A stretch of 46,918 nucleotides of DNA. It comes from Rickettsiales bacterium (lineage in GTDB: Bacteria > Pseudomonadota > Alphaproteobacteria > Rickettsiales > UBA1997). This document shows positions 23,881-30,656 of the stretch, piece by piece. The DNA lies in the NCBI GenBank assembly GCA_031268035.1, contig JAIRXW010000022.1, positions 1 to 46,918 on the forward strand, read 5' to 3'. The notes below the pieces were generated by a model. The model searched no databases and was not told the DNA's origin. It saw only the letters and a program-made list of their open reading frames with translations. Made by a program: the position numbers and the translations under genes. How positions within the stretch are numbered: position 1 is the stretch's first letter; each line of letters opens with the position of its first letter.

Positions 23881-25182
23881 ATGAAAAAACTTGTGATCAA
23901 CGGGGGGCACGAACTTAGAGGTAGTATACAGATATCGGGCTCTAAGAACGCCTCATTGCCGGTGCTGATCGGATCCATATTGATCGGCGGAAAATCTAGG
24001 CTCTACAATGTGCCATCTGTTTCGGATATCAGCACAACCATTGAACTGCTGGAACATCTTGGAGCTTCGGCCAGATTTAATGGGATCACAGCCACAGGCG
24101 AGTCGATTTTTGAGGTTGACACTGCAAAAATAAACAGAACCGATGGTCCCTATGAGATAGTTAGTAAAATGAGAGCTTCGTTCTGGGTGTTGGGTGCTCT
24201 TCTGGGGAGATTTGGCGAAGCGAAAGTGTCTCTGCCCGGTGGATGCAGCATAGGTCCAAGGCCCTGTGATATCTACATGGATGCCCTGGAGATGATGGGG
24301 GCGGATCTCAATTTGGTCAATGGTTGTGTGAACGCCAGAGTGAAGTCCAGGAATAAAAAACTCAGAGGAGCCAATATAACTCTAAGATTGCCCTCCGTGG
24401 GGGCCACCCACAACACAATAATGGCTGCCTGTCTTGCCGACGGAGTAACGACCATAGGGAATGCAGCCAGAGAGCCCGAGGTGATAGATCTGTGTCGCTA
24501 TCTGATAGGCGCCGGAGCTCTAATAACGGGTTTCGGTACGGACACCATAGTTGTAACTGGTGTAGAAAAACTCTATCCGAGCGACTACAGGATTATCGGT
24601 GACAGAGTAGAGGCTTTCAGCTATATGGCGGCTGTGGCGGCCACCAGAGGGGACGTTATATTCAATGGGCTCAACTTTTTTGAACTTATGAAAAGGCCGA
24701 TCGAAGTTCTTAGAAAAATGAATTTGGCCATTGAGGAAATTGCGCCCGATAGGATCAGAATTTACTATGGGGGCAGTCTAAAACCCGCCGATGTCACCAC
24801 AGAGGTTTATCCGGGTTTTTCTACGGATCTACAGGCACCGATGATGGCGTTGCTGGGAATCGTGGAGGGGGAATCTAAAATAAGGGAAACAATTTTCGAG
24901 AACAGATTTATGCATGTGCCAGAACTCAATAGACTTGGAGCCGATATAACCATCAGCGGAGATCAGGCTCTCCTAAGGGGAGTTGACAGCTACTATGGGG
25001 CTAACGTTATGGCCTCGGACATAAGGGCTGGTATGGCGCTGATCATAGCTGGCCTCCAGGCTAGAGGGAGAACAAATGTGAGTAGGATATATCACGTGGA
25101 GCGTGGCTACGAAAATTTTACTGAAAAATTACAGTCCTGTGGCGCCGAATTGGAAATGGACAACAGAGACACAGAAATGTAG
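23881..25182 (+). CDS. murA: UDP-N-acetylglucosamine 1-carboxyvinyltransferase MurA
   Basis: Transfers enolpyruvate from PEP to UDP-GlcNAc, the first committed peptidoglycan step. K22 in SGSKNASLP binds the substrates. The catalytic Cys is near residue 121 in LPGGCSIGPRPCDIY, so the enzyme should be fosfomycin-sensitive in principle. FSTDLQAPMMALL and the C-terminal RIYHVERGYENFTEKL blocks are also typical. At 433 residues it is complete. It starts 10 bp after the infC stop and is probably in the same operon. Confidence 0.97.
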   Translation: MKKLVINGGHELRGSIQISGSKNASLPVLIGSILIGGKSRLYNVPSVSDISTTIELLEHLGASARFNGITATGESIFEVDTAKINRTDGPYEIVSKMRASFWVLGALLGRFGEAKVSLPGGCSIGPRPCDIYMDALEMMGADLNLVNGCVNARVKSRNKKLRGANITLRLPSVGATHNTIMAACLADGVTTIGNAAREPEVIDLCRYLIGAGALITGFGTDTIVVTGVEKLYPSDYRIIGDRVEAFSYMAAVAATRGDVIFNGLNFFELMKRPIEVLRKMNLAIEEIAPDRIRIYYGGSLKPADVTTEVYPGFSTDLQAPMMALLGIVEGESKIRETIFENRFMHVPELNRLGADITISGDQALLRGVDSYYGANVMASDIRAGMALIIAGLQARGRTNVSRIYHVERGYENFTEKLQSCGAELEMDNRDTEM

Positions 25183-25272
25183 GCGACACCAGCATACTGG
25201 AGACTGAGAAATCAACTATCCGAACTTCCAATTTAGAGTGATCAGGCTGCGGCCTAGATATTTTTATATGTG

Positions 25273-25291
25273 CTTCTGTCGAGAAGGTTTT
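25273..25291 (+). terminator. Weak terminator-like hairpin after murA
   Basis: CTTCT and AGAAG enclose a 4-nt loop (25273-25286), followed by a GTTTTCT run. The stem is short, so the call is tentative. It sits between murA and the tRNA promoter. Confidence 0.4.
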
Positions 25292-25296
25292 CTCTA

Positions 25297-25325
25297 TTGA
25301 CTTAGAAAAACTGCTAGACTACCCT
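25297..25325 (+). promoter_or_regulatory. Candidate sigma-70 promoter of the tRNA genes
   Basis: TTGACT (25297-25302) and TACCCT (25320-25325) are separated by 17 bp, 22 bp before tRNA-His. The sequence after the -10 is GC-rich (CCAGCGGG), as in growth-controlled stable-RNA promoters. Confidence 0.5.
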
Positions 25326-25346
25326 CCAGCGGGTGCCTATTTACCT

Positions 25347-25422
25347 GGCAGGAGTAGCTCAATGGTAGAGTAGCGGGTTGTGATTCCGTTGGTTGTGGGT
25401 TCGAGACCCATCTCTTGCCCCA
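25347..25422 (+). tRNA. tRNA-His (GTG anticodon)
   Basis: A complete cloverleaf with anticodon GTG in TTGTGATT. The acceptor stem pairs GCAGGAG with CTCTTGC (one G-U). The extra G at position -1 is encoded at 25347 opposite discriminator C73 (25419), the identity element for histidyl-tRNA synthetase. The 3' CCA is encoded (25420-25422). It is followed after 4 bp by tRNA-Leu. Confidence 0.95.
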
Positions 25423-25426
25423 GAGA

Positions 25427-25510
25427 GCCTCCGTGGTGGAATTGGTAGACACGATAGACTCAAAATCTATTGCCACTGGCATGCCGGTTCGAGTCCGGCT
25501 GGAGGTACCA
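25427..25510 (+). tRNA. tRNA-Leu (CAA anticodon)
   Basis: A class II tRNA with a long variable arm. The anticodon loop CTCAAAA gives anticodon CAA, reading UUG. The acceptor stem GCCTCCG pairs with TGGAGGT (two G-U pairs), discriminator A, CCA encoded at 25508-25510. It is separated from tRNA-His by 4 bp and is surely co-transcribed with it. Confidence 0.95.
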
Positions 25511-25536
25511 CCGGGTCTAGGTGAGAGGGGCTGTTG

Positions 25537-25562
25537 ACTCTAGTAAAGAAGACCTCTAGAGT
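25537..25562 (+). repeat. Inverted repeat downstream of the tRNA genes
   Basis: ACTCTAG and CTAGAGT form a perfect 7-bp stem around a 12-nt loop. There is no U-run after it, so it may be a processing or regulatory hairpin in the tRNA-rpmB interval rather than a terminator. Confidence 0.4.
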
Positions 25563-25643
25563 TGACCTCGTATTAGCTGTTAGCGCCTGATCAGAAAAGA
25601 TGCTAGGGGCCGTTTTGATTGTGGTAGTAGAAGGAGATAATCT

Positions 25644-26012
25644 ATGTCTAGAAGTTGTTGTCTAACTGGAATTAGGGCCATGTCGGGCCACCGAGTTTCC
25701 CACTCGGAAATAAAGACCAATAGAAAGTTTTTGCCAAATTTACAGAGAACTTCTCTGGGGAGCGAGGCGCTAGGTGCCGATCTGAATTTAAGAATCGCCA
25801 CCAGAACACTGCGCACCATAAATAAATATGGTTCTCTGGACTCGTTTCTAGTTAATTTTAGCTACAGTAAACTCAGTCCATTCGCTAGAAAACTAAGAAA
25901 AAAAATCCTAGTGAAATTGACGGATAGGAGAGAATTGGATAAAATAAAAATAGTCAGAGGAAAGGGGAAAAAACAAAAAAATTTAAGCGTTGACGAAAAT
26001 CTAGTTTCCTAG
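25644..26012 (+). CDS. rpmB: 50S ribosomal protein L28 with C-terminal extension
   Basis: The start MSRSCCLTGIRAMSGHRVSHS, followed by KTNRKFLPNLQ and RIATRTLRTINKYG, is L28. Alphaproteobacterial L28 is usually slightly under 100 residues; this one has 122, with a Lys-rich tail (KIKIVRGKGKKQKN). A strong ribosome-binding site (AAGGAG, 7 bp before the ATG) fixes the start. The mnmA ATG is 3 bp after its stop. Confidence 0.92.
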   Translation: MSRSCCLTGIRAMSGHRVSHSEIKTNRKFLPNLQRTSLGSEALGADLNLRIATRTLRTINKYGSLDSFLVNFSYSKLSPFARKLRKKILVKLTDRRELDKIKIVRGKGKKQKNLSVDENLVS

Positions 26013-26015
26013 CCC

Positions 26016-27050
26016 ATGACCAGTATTTTAGTGGCTATGTCAGGTGGCGTGGACAGTTCTGTGAGCGCCGCAATGTTGCTGGAGGCTGGTTACAGGCCTA
26101 TCGGAGTTACTCTGGCGATGGGAAGAAAATGCGATCAACTGGCCATAGAGGATGCCAGAAAAGTTGCGGCCCATCTGGCCATAGAGCATCGGGTTTTAGA
26201 TGTTTCTAGAGACTTTGAGGAGAAGGTTGTTAGGTATTTTGTTGATTCCTACAGTAGAGGTAAAACTCCAAATCCCTGTGGCATGTGTAATAGATTCGTG
26301 AAGTTTGAAAGCCTAATAGGCCTCATGAGGGACATGGGGGCGGCCAACGTGGCCACCGGTCACTACGCCACTATAGCCGAAAAGGATGGTGTCTATGAGT
26401 TGCGAAGAGCTATCGACCGAAACAAGGACCAGTCCTATTTTCTTTCCACTATAAACTATGATTTTTTACAGTATATAAAATTTCCGCTAAATTCTCTGAC
26501 TAAAACAGAGGTTAGGAAGTACGCGAGAAAAATTGGTCTACATGTGGCCGACAAGAGTGAAAGTCAAGATGTCTGCTTTGTTGAAACTAACTATAGAGAT
26601 TTTTTAGAACAAAAACTAGGAACTTCAGAGAGGGAAAATAAAAATGGTTCCATAGAGCATGTGAACGGCGATATTCTGGGGACGCATGTTGGCATATTTA
26701 ACTATACCATTGGCCAAAGAAGGGGCCTTGGCCTCTCCTCGGGGGAGCCACTATTTGTGGTGGCCATGGATGAAAAAACAAACACGGTCTATGTCGGCTC
26801 CGACAAAGATCTCTATTCGAACATTTTAAAAATAAATGGTTTGAATATATTTTCAGAGCTGGAGGAGGGAAGAGAGTACGGCATAAAACTCAGATCCAGT
26901 AGCCGAGAGCAGAGGGGGACGGTGAAATTTCTGGAGGAAGATGCCGCTGTCCAGATAAATCTGACACAGCCGACGAGGGCCATAACCAGAGGACAGCTGT
27001 GCTGTCTCTACGAGGACGATAGGGTCATGGCTAGTGGCTGGATAGAGTGA
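26016..27050 (+). CDS. mnmA: tRNA-specific 2-thiouridylase MnmA
   Basis: Puts the 2-thio group on U34 of tRNAs for Lys, Glu and Gln. The ATP pyrophosphatase loop SGGVDSS is at residues 9-15. The catalytic Cys pair is C88 in TPNPCGMCN and the Cys of SQDVCFV near residue 187. ATGHYATI and the GQRRGLGLSSGEPLFVV block also match. At 344 residues it is near the short end for the family but has all domains, including the C-terminal beta barrel. It follows rpmB by 3 bp, so co-transcription is likely. Confidence 0.95.
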   Translation: MTSILVAMSGGVDSSVSAAMLLEAGYRPIGVTLAMGRKCDQLAIEDARKVAAHLAIEHRVLDVSRDFEEKVVRYFVDSYSRGKTPNPCGMCNRFVKFESLIGLMRDMGAANVATGHYATIAEKDGVYELRRAIDRNKDQSYFLSTINYDFLQYIKFPLNSLTKTEVRKYARKIGLHVADKSESQDVCFVETNYRDFLEQKLGTSERENKNGSIEHVNGDILGTHVGIFNYTIGQRRGLGLSSGEPLFVVAMDEKTNTVYVGSDKDLYSNILKINGLNIFSELEEGREYGIKLRSSSREQRGTVKFLEEDAAVQINLTQPTRAITRGQLCCLYEDDRVMASGWIE

Positions 27051-27060
27051 GGAGGAGACC

Positions 27061-27678
27061 CTAGACTCTTTCGTAGACCCTGAGCGGCGCTTGTCCCCAG
27101 GTAGTTTTGACCATGGAGGAGTCCAACATGTTAAAATTTCTATCATCTTCGAACGCATGTATCAGTGAAAAAATTAGAGCTCCTCTTTTTGTATCCAAAA
27201 ATTTTTTTTCCATTTCTTGCATAATTTTTTGCTCCCTGTTTGGGCAACAAAAAAATAAAACATCTCCATCCCCTATATTAAAATCCAGAATATTCCCATG
27301 CTTAAAAAATAGGGAATTTTCAGCCTTTTTATCAATCGCGCACAGATTTTTCCTAGCCTCTAGGGATAAATTATAGAGGCTGTCGAGCAATTCTATTCCT
27401 ATGTACTTTTCGAAGTTGCCAATCAGGTAGCTACCTATCAAAATATTTCCCACACCGGAACCCAAATCATAGAAAATCTTTCTACCGGCTAGATAACTTT
27501 TAGTTGGTTCCAGCACAAACAGTGCGTAGAGTAGTTCTAGAGGAACTTCGCCGTAGATGAGATCTTTTTCATATTTATTTGATATTTTTTGCTGTTTCTC
27601 AACAAAACTAGCCCCGTAGCCATTTATATTTTTTAAAATCCCATCGTAAATACCTTTAACCTCTTCAAATTGTTTCAT
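27061..27678 (-). CDS. DOT1-like class I SAM methyltransferase (second paralogue)
   Basis: A 205-residue homologue of the protein at 1913-2581. Shared blocks are [15 protein letters not shown], then the SAM-binding [17 protein letters not shown] and an IGIELLD strand. Motif DLGSGVGN is closest to DOT1-type enzymes. Of three clustered Met codons (27690, 27684, 27678) I chose 27678, which has GAGG six bases upstream. The start overlaps the end of ruvB by 14 bp, so it is translated from the ruvB message. The substrate is unknown; a protein lysine is the obvious guess from the family, but unproven in bacteria. Confidence 0.78.
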   Translation of the reverse strand: MKQFEEVKGIYDGILKNINGYGASFVEKQQKISNKYEKDLIYGEVPLELLYALFVLEPTKSYLAGRKIFYDLGSGVGNILIGSYLIGNFEKYIGIELLDSLYNLSLEARKNLCAIDKKAENSLFFKHGNILDFNIGDGDVLFFCCPNREQKIMQEMEKKFLDTKRGALIFSLIHAFEDDRNFNMLDSSMVKTTWGQAPLRVYERV

Positions 27679-28744
27679 TTTCATCCTCATTTTCCCACAG
27701 GTTACCCAGAGTTCCCACCACGTCTCTGTCTCTAGAGTCCACAGCACACCTCGGTTCTATGCCGAGGTATCTGTAGGCTGTTTCTGTCAACATTCTGCCC
27801 CGAGGTGTCTTATTTATAAAACCACACTGTATGAGGTAGGGTTCTATGACATCCTCTATGGAGTCTCTCTCCTCCGAAAGCCCGGCGGATATTGTGTCTA
27901 TGCCGACGGGACCGCCATGATAGTTGTTAGCTATAAAATTTAAATAGCCCAGATCGGAGACATCCAATCCCCTCCTATCTATATGCAATTTTTCTAGCGC
28001 CACACTGACAATTTCCTCATCTATGGAGTTTTTTCTAGCCACTATGGCGAAATCTCTGATTCTTCTGAGTAATCTTATGGCTATTCTAGCTGTGCCCCGA
28101 GATCTCTTTGAAATTTCCCTGGCGCCCTCGGAGCTAATTTTTATGTTAAGAATCGAAGAATCCCTCTCTATTATTTTTGCTAATTCTTCAGGCTCGTAGA
28201 AACCAAGCTTAAGGGGAATACCAAATCTATCCTTGAGCGGATTGGATATTAGTCCTATTCTCGTTGTGGCGGCCACCAGAGTGAATTTTGGGAGACTTAT
28301 CTTGATGCTTCTAGCTCCAGGTCCTTCTCCAATTATTATGTCAAGTCTGAAATCTTCCATGGCAGAATAGAGAATTTCCTCAACGGCGCTATGTAGTCTA
28401 TGGATTTCATCTATAAAGAGCACATCATTCGGCTGCAGATTCGTCAGAATAGCCGCCAAATCTCCAGCCTTAGATAGAATTGGGCCAGAAGTACTTTTGA
28501 AATTAACTTCCATTTCGTTTGCCACTATTTGGGAAAGAGTTGTTTTGCCTATACCTGGAGGCCCGTAGAGAAGTATGTGGTCGAGACTGCTGGATCTTAT
28601 TTTGGCTGACTCTATAAACACTCTGAGATTTCCTTTAGCCTCCTCCTGGCCTATAAAATCATCGAGACTAGTGGGCCTCAGAGAGTTTTCCAGCATCGAG
28701 TCGTTTTTAGTTTTTTCTCTGTCTCTGATCAAATCTTCTTCCAT
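27665..28744 (-). CDS. ruvB: Holliday junction branch-migration helicase RuvB
   Basis: Hexameric AAA+ motor that works with RuvA and RuvC on recombination intermediates. Walker A GPPGIGKT is at residues 61-68, Walker [10 protein letters not shown] near 109-117, sensor VAATTRIG near 160, and the C-terminal DNA-binding winged helix ends with [16 protein letters not shown]. At about 359 residues the length is normal. ATG 28744 has AGGTG six bases upstream and is preferred over GTG 28753. ruvA and ruvC are not next to it. It is packed tightly between the acidic protein gene and the DOT1-like gene. Confidence 0.96.
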   Translation of the reverse strand: MEEDLIRDREKTKNDSMLENSLRPTSLDDFIGQEEAKGNLRVFIESAKIRSSSLDHILLYGPPGIGKTTLSQIVANEMEVNFKSTSGPILSKAGDLAAILTNLQPNDVLFIDEIHRLHSAVEEILYSAMEDFRLDIIIGEGPGARSIKISLPKFTLVAATTRIGLISNPLKDRFGIPLKLGFYEPEELAKIIERDSSILNIKISSEGAREISKRSRGTARIAIRLLRRIRDFAIVARKNSIDEEIVSVALEKLHIDRRGLDVSDLGYLNFIANNYHGGPVGIDTISAGLSEERDSIEDVIEPYLIQCGFINKTPRGRMLTETAYRYLGIEPRCAVDSRDRDVVGTLGNLWENEDENETI

Positions 28745-28753
28745 AGTGGTCAC

Positions 28754-29182
28754 CTATTCCTTTGGCTTTTCATCTGCTATTCCGGTCAAATCAACCTCTA
28801 TTCTGTTTTCATCAACCAGTTCTTCCATTTCAAACTCAAATTCTTCCTTATCCCTGAGATTTTTAGCCTTTATCTCCTCTTCCTTTCTGCTCAGCTTAAC
28901 TAGATCTTCGTCTAGAAACTCAAGGTTATTTTTATTGTCGTTCAGCGCGTAGTATATGTCTATGTGTTCCTGGTCAATTTTTTCGAATTCTCTATAGTCT
29001 ATGGATTCTAGGTCTATTTCTTCAACCTTTGGTTTTTCGTCGTGGTTTTCAGAATCTTTTCCGTCGGTTTCCGGGATAGCGGTGGGAGCTACTGCCTGGG
29101 AGATCGGGGCCTCGGAATTCTGTTTCTCCGCTGTATTTTCAGTCGCATTCGAGGCGGCTTCATTTTTTGGTTGTTTGGCCAT
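28754..29182 (-). CDS. Acidic low-complexity protein of unknown function
   Basis: A 142-residue protein with an Ala/Thr/Glu/Asn-rich, probably unstructured N-terminal half and a strongly acidic helical second half (EEIDLESIDYREFEKIDQEH, then EEEIKAKNLRDKEEFEFEMEE). No signal peptide or membrane segment. Start ATG 29182 is chosen over TTG 29191. It ends one base before the alternative GTG start of ruvB, so the two are probably co-transcribed. I checked whether it could be the RNA polymerase omega subunit and found no omega motif. Function unknown. Confidence 0.65.
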   Translation of the reverse strand: MAKQPKNEAASNATENTAEKQNSEAPISQAVAPTAIPETDGKDSENHDEKPKVEEIDLESIDYREFEKIDQEHIDIYYALNDNKNNLEFLDEDLVKLSRKEEEIKAKNLRDKEEFEFEMEELVDENRIEVDLTGIADEKPKE

Positions 29183-29242
29183 TGGGGTCAATGAAGTTCA
29201 AAGAATAGAATAACGATATAGCAAAAAGCGAATAAAACAAGG

Positions 29243-30094
29243 CTAATTCTTTCGCCTCTGTTCTGGAATTCTAAAGAATTGCTCTATTTTTTCCCTTATC
29301 GTTGGGTTATATTTTAGAAAAATCTTTCCATCTATTCTAAGATCAATTTCTTCCAGACCTGTATTTAGACCGTGGGTGTTCAGTAGATCATCCACCATCG
29401 CCCAGGTTTTTTCTGTGCACTGGGCATCTTCGGGCATTTTAACCAGCACATTATTAGATAATTTCAAATCCCATCTTCTGTCTCCCACCCTCAGGATGGT
29501 TCTGACGCTTCCAGCTAGGTTGCTGTGACTAGATAGGGCATTGAATATTTTTCTAATTTCTCCAAGATCGAAATGGCTATGAACCACCACAAACAAACTA
29601 TTGAAGTCACTAATTCTATCAGCGGGTAGGTTTATTCTCACTCCCTCATCGTCCATGAGAAGGTAATTTTTATGATCACTGGTAAATATTACAAAAGGTC
29701 TGTGTTCGACCAGAAGAATCTTCAGGCCATTGGGAATAATTTTTTGTATATAGAGTCTACTGATCCAGGGATCGCCCATCAGTGCTTTCCTTAGGCCCCT
29801 GAGTGAAAGTTCCCCCTGAAAACAATATTTCTCCACATACTGTTTGATTTGATCGTAGTTCGCAAATTTTACTCCCTCGATGGTGAAATTTTTACAAAAT
29901 CTGCCTCCGTAGAGGGAGGCTATTTTTTTATCTAAAAACACTATGGGACCAGAATGCGAATTTCCCCTAATTTTATGAAAGACAAATAAATAGGGGACAA
30001 CTACTAGCGGGGCGATTAAAAATATCCTAGAAAGTCTACCTAGAATTTTTCCTATTCTGTGGATCAGCAGAGTTTTCCATCTAGCGCCCGCCAT
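29243..30094 (-). CDS. ftsQ: Cell division protein FtsQ
   Basis: A bitopic divisome protein linking FtsB/FtsL to the septal machinery. One N-terminal transmembrane segment (about residues 23-40) follows a basic cytoplasmic start. The POTRA domain is recognisable at about 70-135 (FTIEGVKFANYDQIKQYV, LRKALMGDPWISRLYIQKII, LKILLVEHRPFVIF). The beta domain follows to residue 283. It starts within the stop codon of the DUF2610 gene (TGATG). The usual ddl and ftsA neighbours are absent, so the division cluster is broken up here. Confidence 0.85.
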   Translation of the reverse strand: MAGARWKTLLIHRIGKILGRLSRIFLIAPLVVVPYLFVFHKIRGNSHSGPIVFLDKKIASLYGGRFCKNFTIEGVKFANYDQIKQYVEKYCFQGELSLRGLRKALMGDPWISRLYIQKIIPNGLKILLVEHRPFVIFTSDHKNYLLMDDEGVRINLPADRISDFNSLFVVVHSHFDLGEIRKIFNALSSHSNLAGSVRTILRVGDRRWDLKLSNNVLVKMPEDAQCTEKTWAMVDDLLNTHGLNTGLEEIDLRIDGKIFLKYNPTIREKIEQFFRIPEQRRKN

Positions 30095-30393
30095 CAGGCC
30101 AATAGTGCTAGAAGTCTATTAAACTCGGGAATCTCCTTATCTATTTTCCCATTCGCTATGTTTATGGCATAGAAACAAAGATCCTCAAAGGAGGCGTCAT
30201 TTTCTTCCGATATATCCCTAATTTTAGCTATCGCACTGGCCACATCACCGGGTACGGTTCCCCCTTTGACATCCGATAGCCACTTCATTTGGAATCCTAT
30301 TGGGTGTTTACCCACGCCCGGTTTGCCTATATAGAAATCCGTGTCGGCCGGTGATCCTCCAAAATCACAGGCTATGGTGAACTTTTTAATCAT
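30094..30393 (-). CDS. DUF2610 family protein
   Basis: A 99-residue protein starting MIKKFTIACDFGGSPADTDFYIG, matching the small DUF2610 family known mainly from Rickettsiales. No enzymatic motif is known. The ATG at 30393 has GAGGG six bases upstream, much better than the upstream start at 30465. It overlaps ftsQ by one base and is probably co-translated with it. Function unknown; the coupling hints at a role around division or envelope. Confidence 0.78.
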   Translation of the reverse strand: MIKKFTIACDFGGSPADTDFYIGKPGVGKHPIGFQMKWLSDVKGGTVPGDVASAIAKIRDISEENDASFEDLCFYAINIANGKIDKEIPEFNRLLALLA

Positions 30394-30594
30394 TACGTTC
30401 CCTCTAATTTTGTAAAAGAATGTCCGGCCTCTTTTTCCGGGAGGAGCTGTTTCGTTGGGAAGCACAATCCCTAAATCCGGTCAGCTGTTTCCTGGTGCTA
30501 GAGAGCATAGACACTCATGGTCTACGGCTAATATCGTAGATTTAGTCCCAGGTGTCAAGTGTATTTAGTTTATTGTTGTTACTCCAGGGACTGG

Positions 30595-30623
30595 TTGACT
30601 ACAAAAAAATAATCAAACATAAT
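30595..30623 (+). promoter_or_regulatory. Candidate sigma-70 promoter of ileS
   Basis: TTGACT (30595-30600) and CATAAT (30618-30623) with 17-bp spacing, 34 bp before the ileS ATG. It is the best-formed promoter seen in the window. The 263-bp divergent region to the DUF2610 gene holds nothing else recognised. Confidence 0.62.
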
Positions 30624-30656
30624 TCTCTGTATTGGCACTGACTTTTTTTAGTTTGT

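Noticed and set aside
25511-25643. A further tRNA or small RNA between tRNA-Leu and rpmB
   Set aside because: There is one inverted repeat, but no cloverleaf or known RNA motif.
28754-29182. RNA polymerase omega subunit (rpoZ)
   Set aside because: Size and acidity would allow it, but the conserved omega N-terminal motif and the NRFxLV region are absent.
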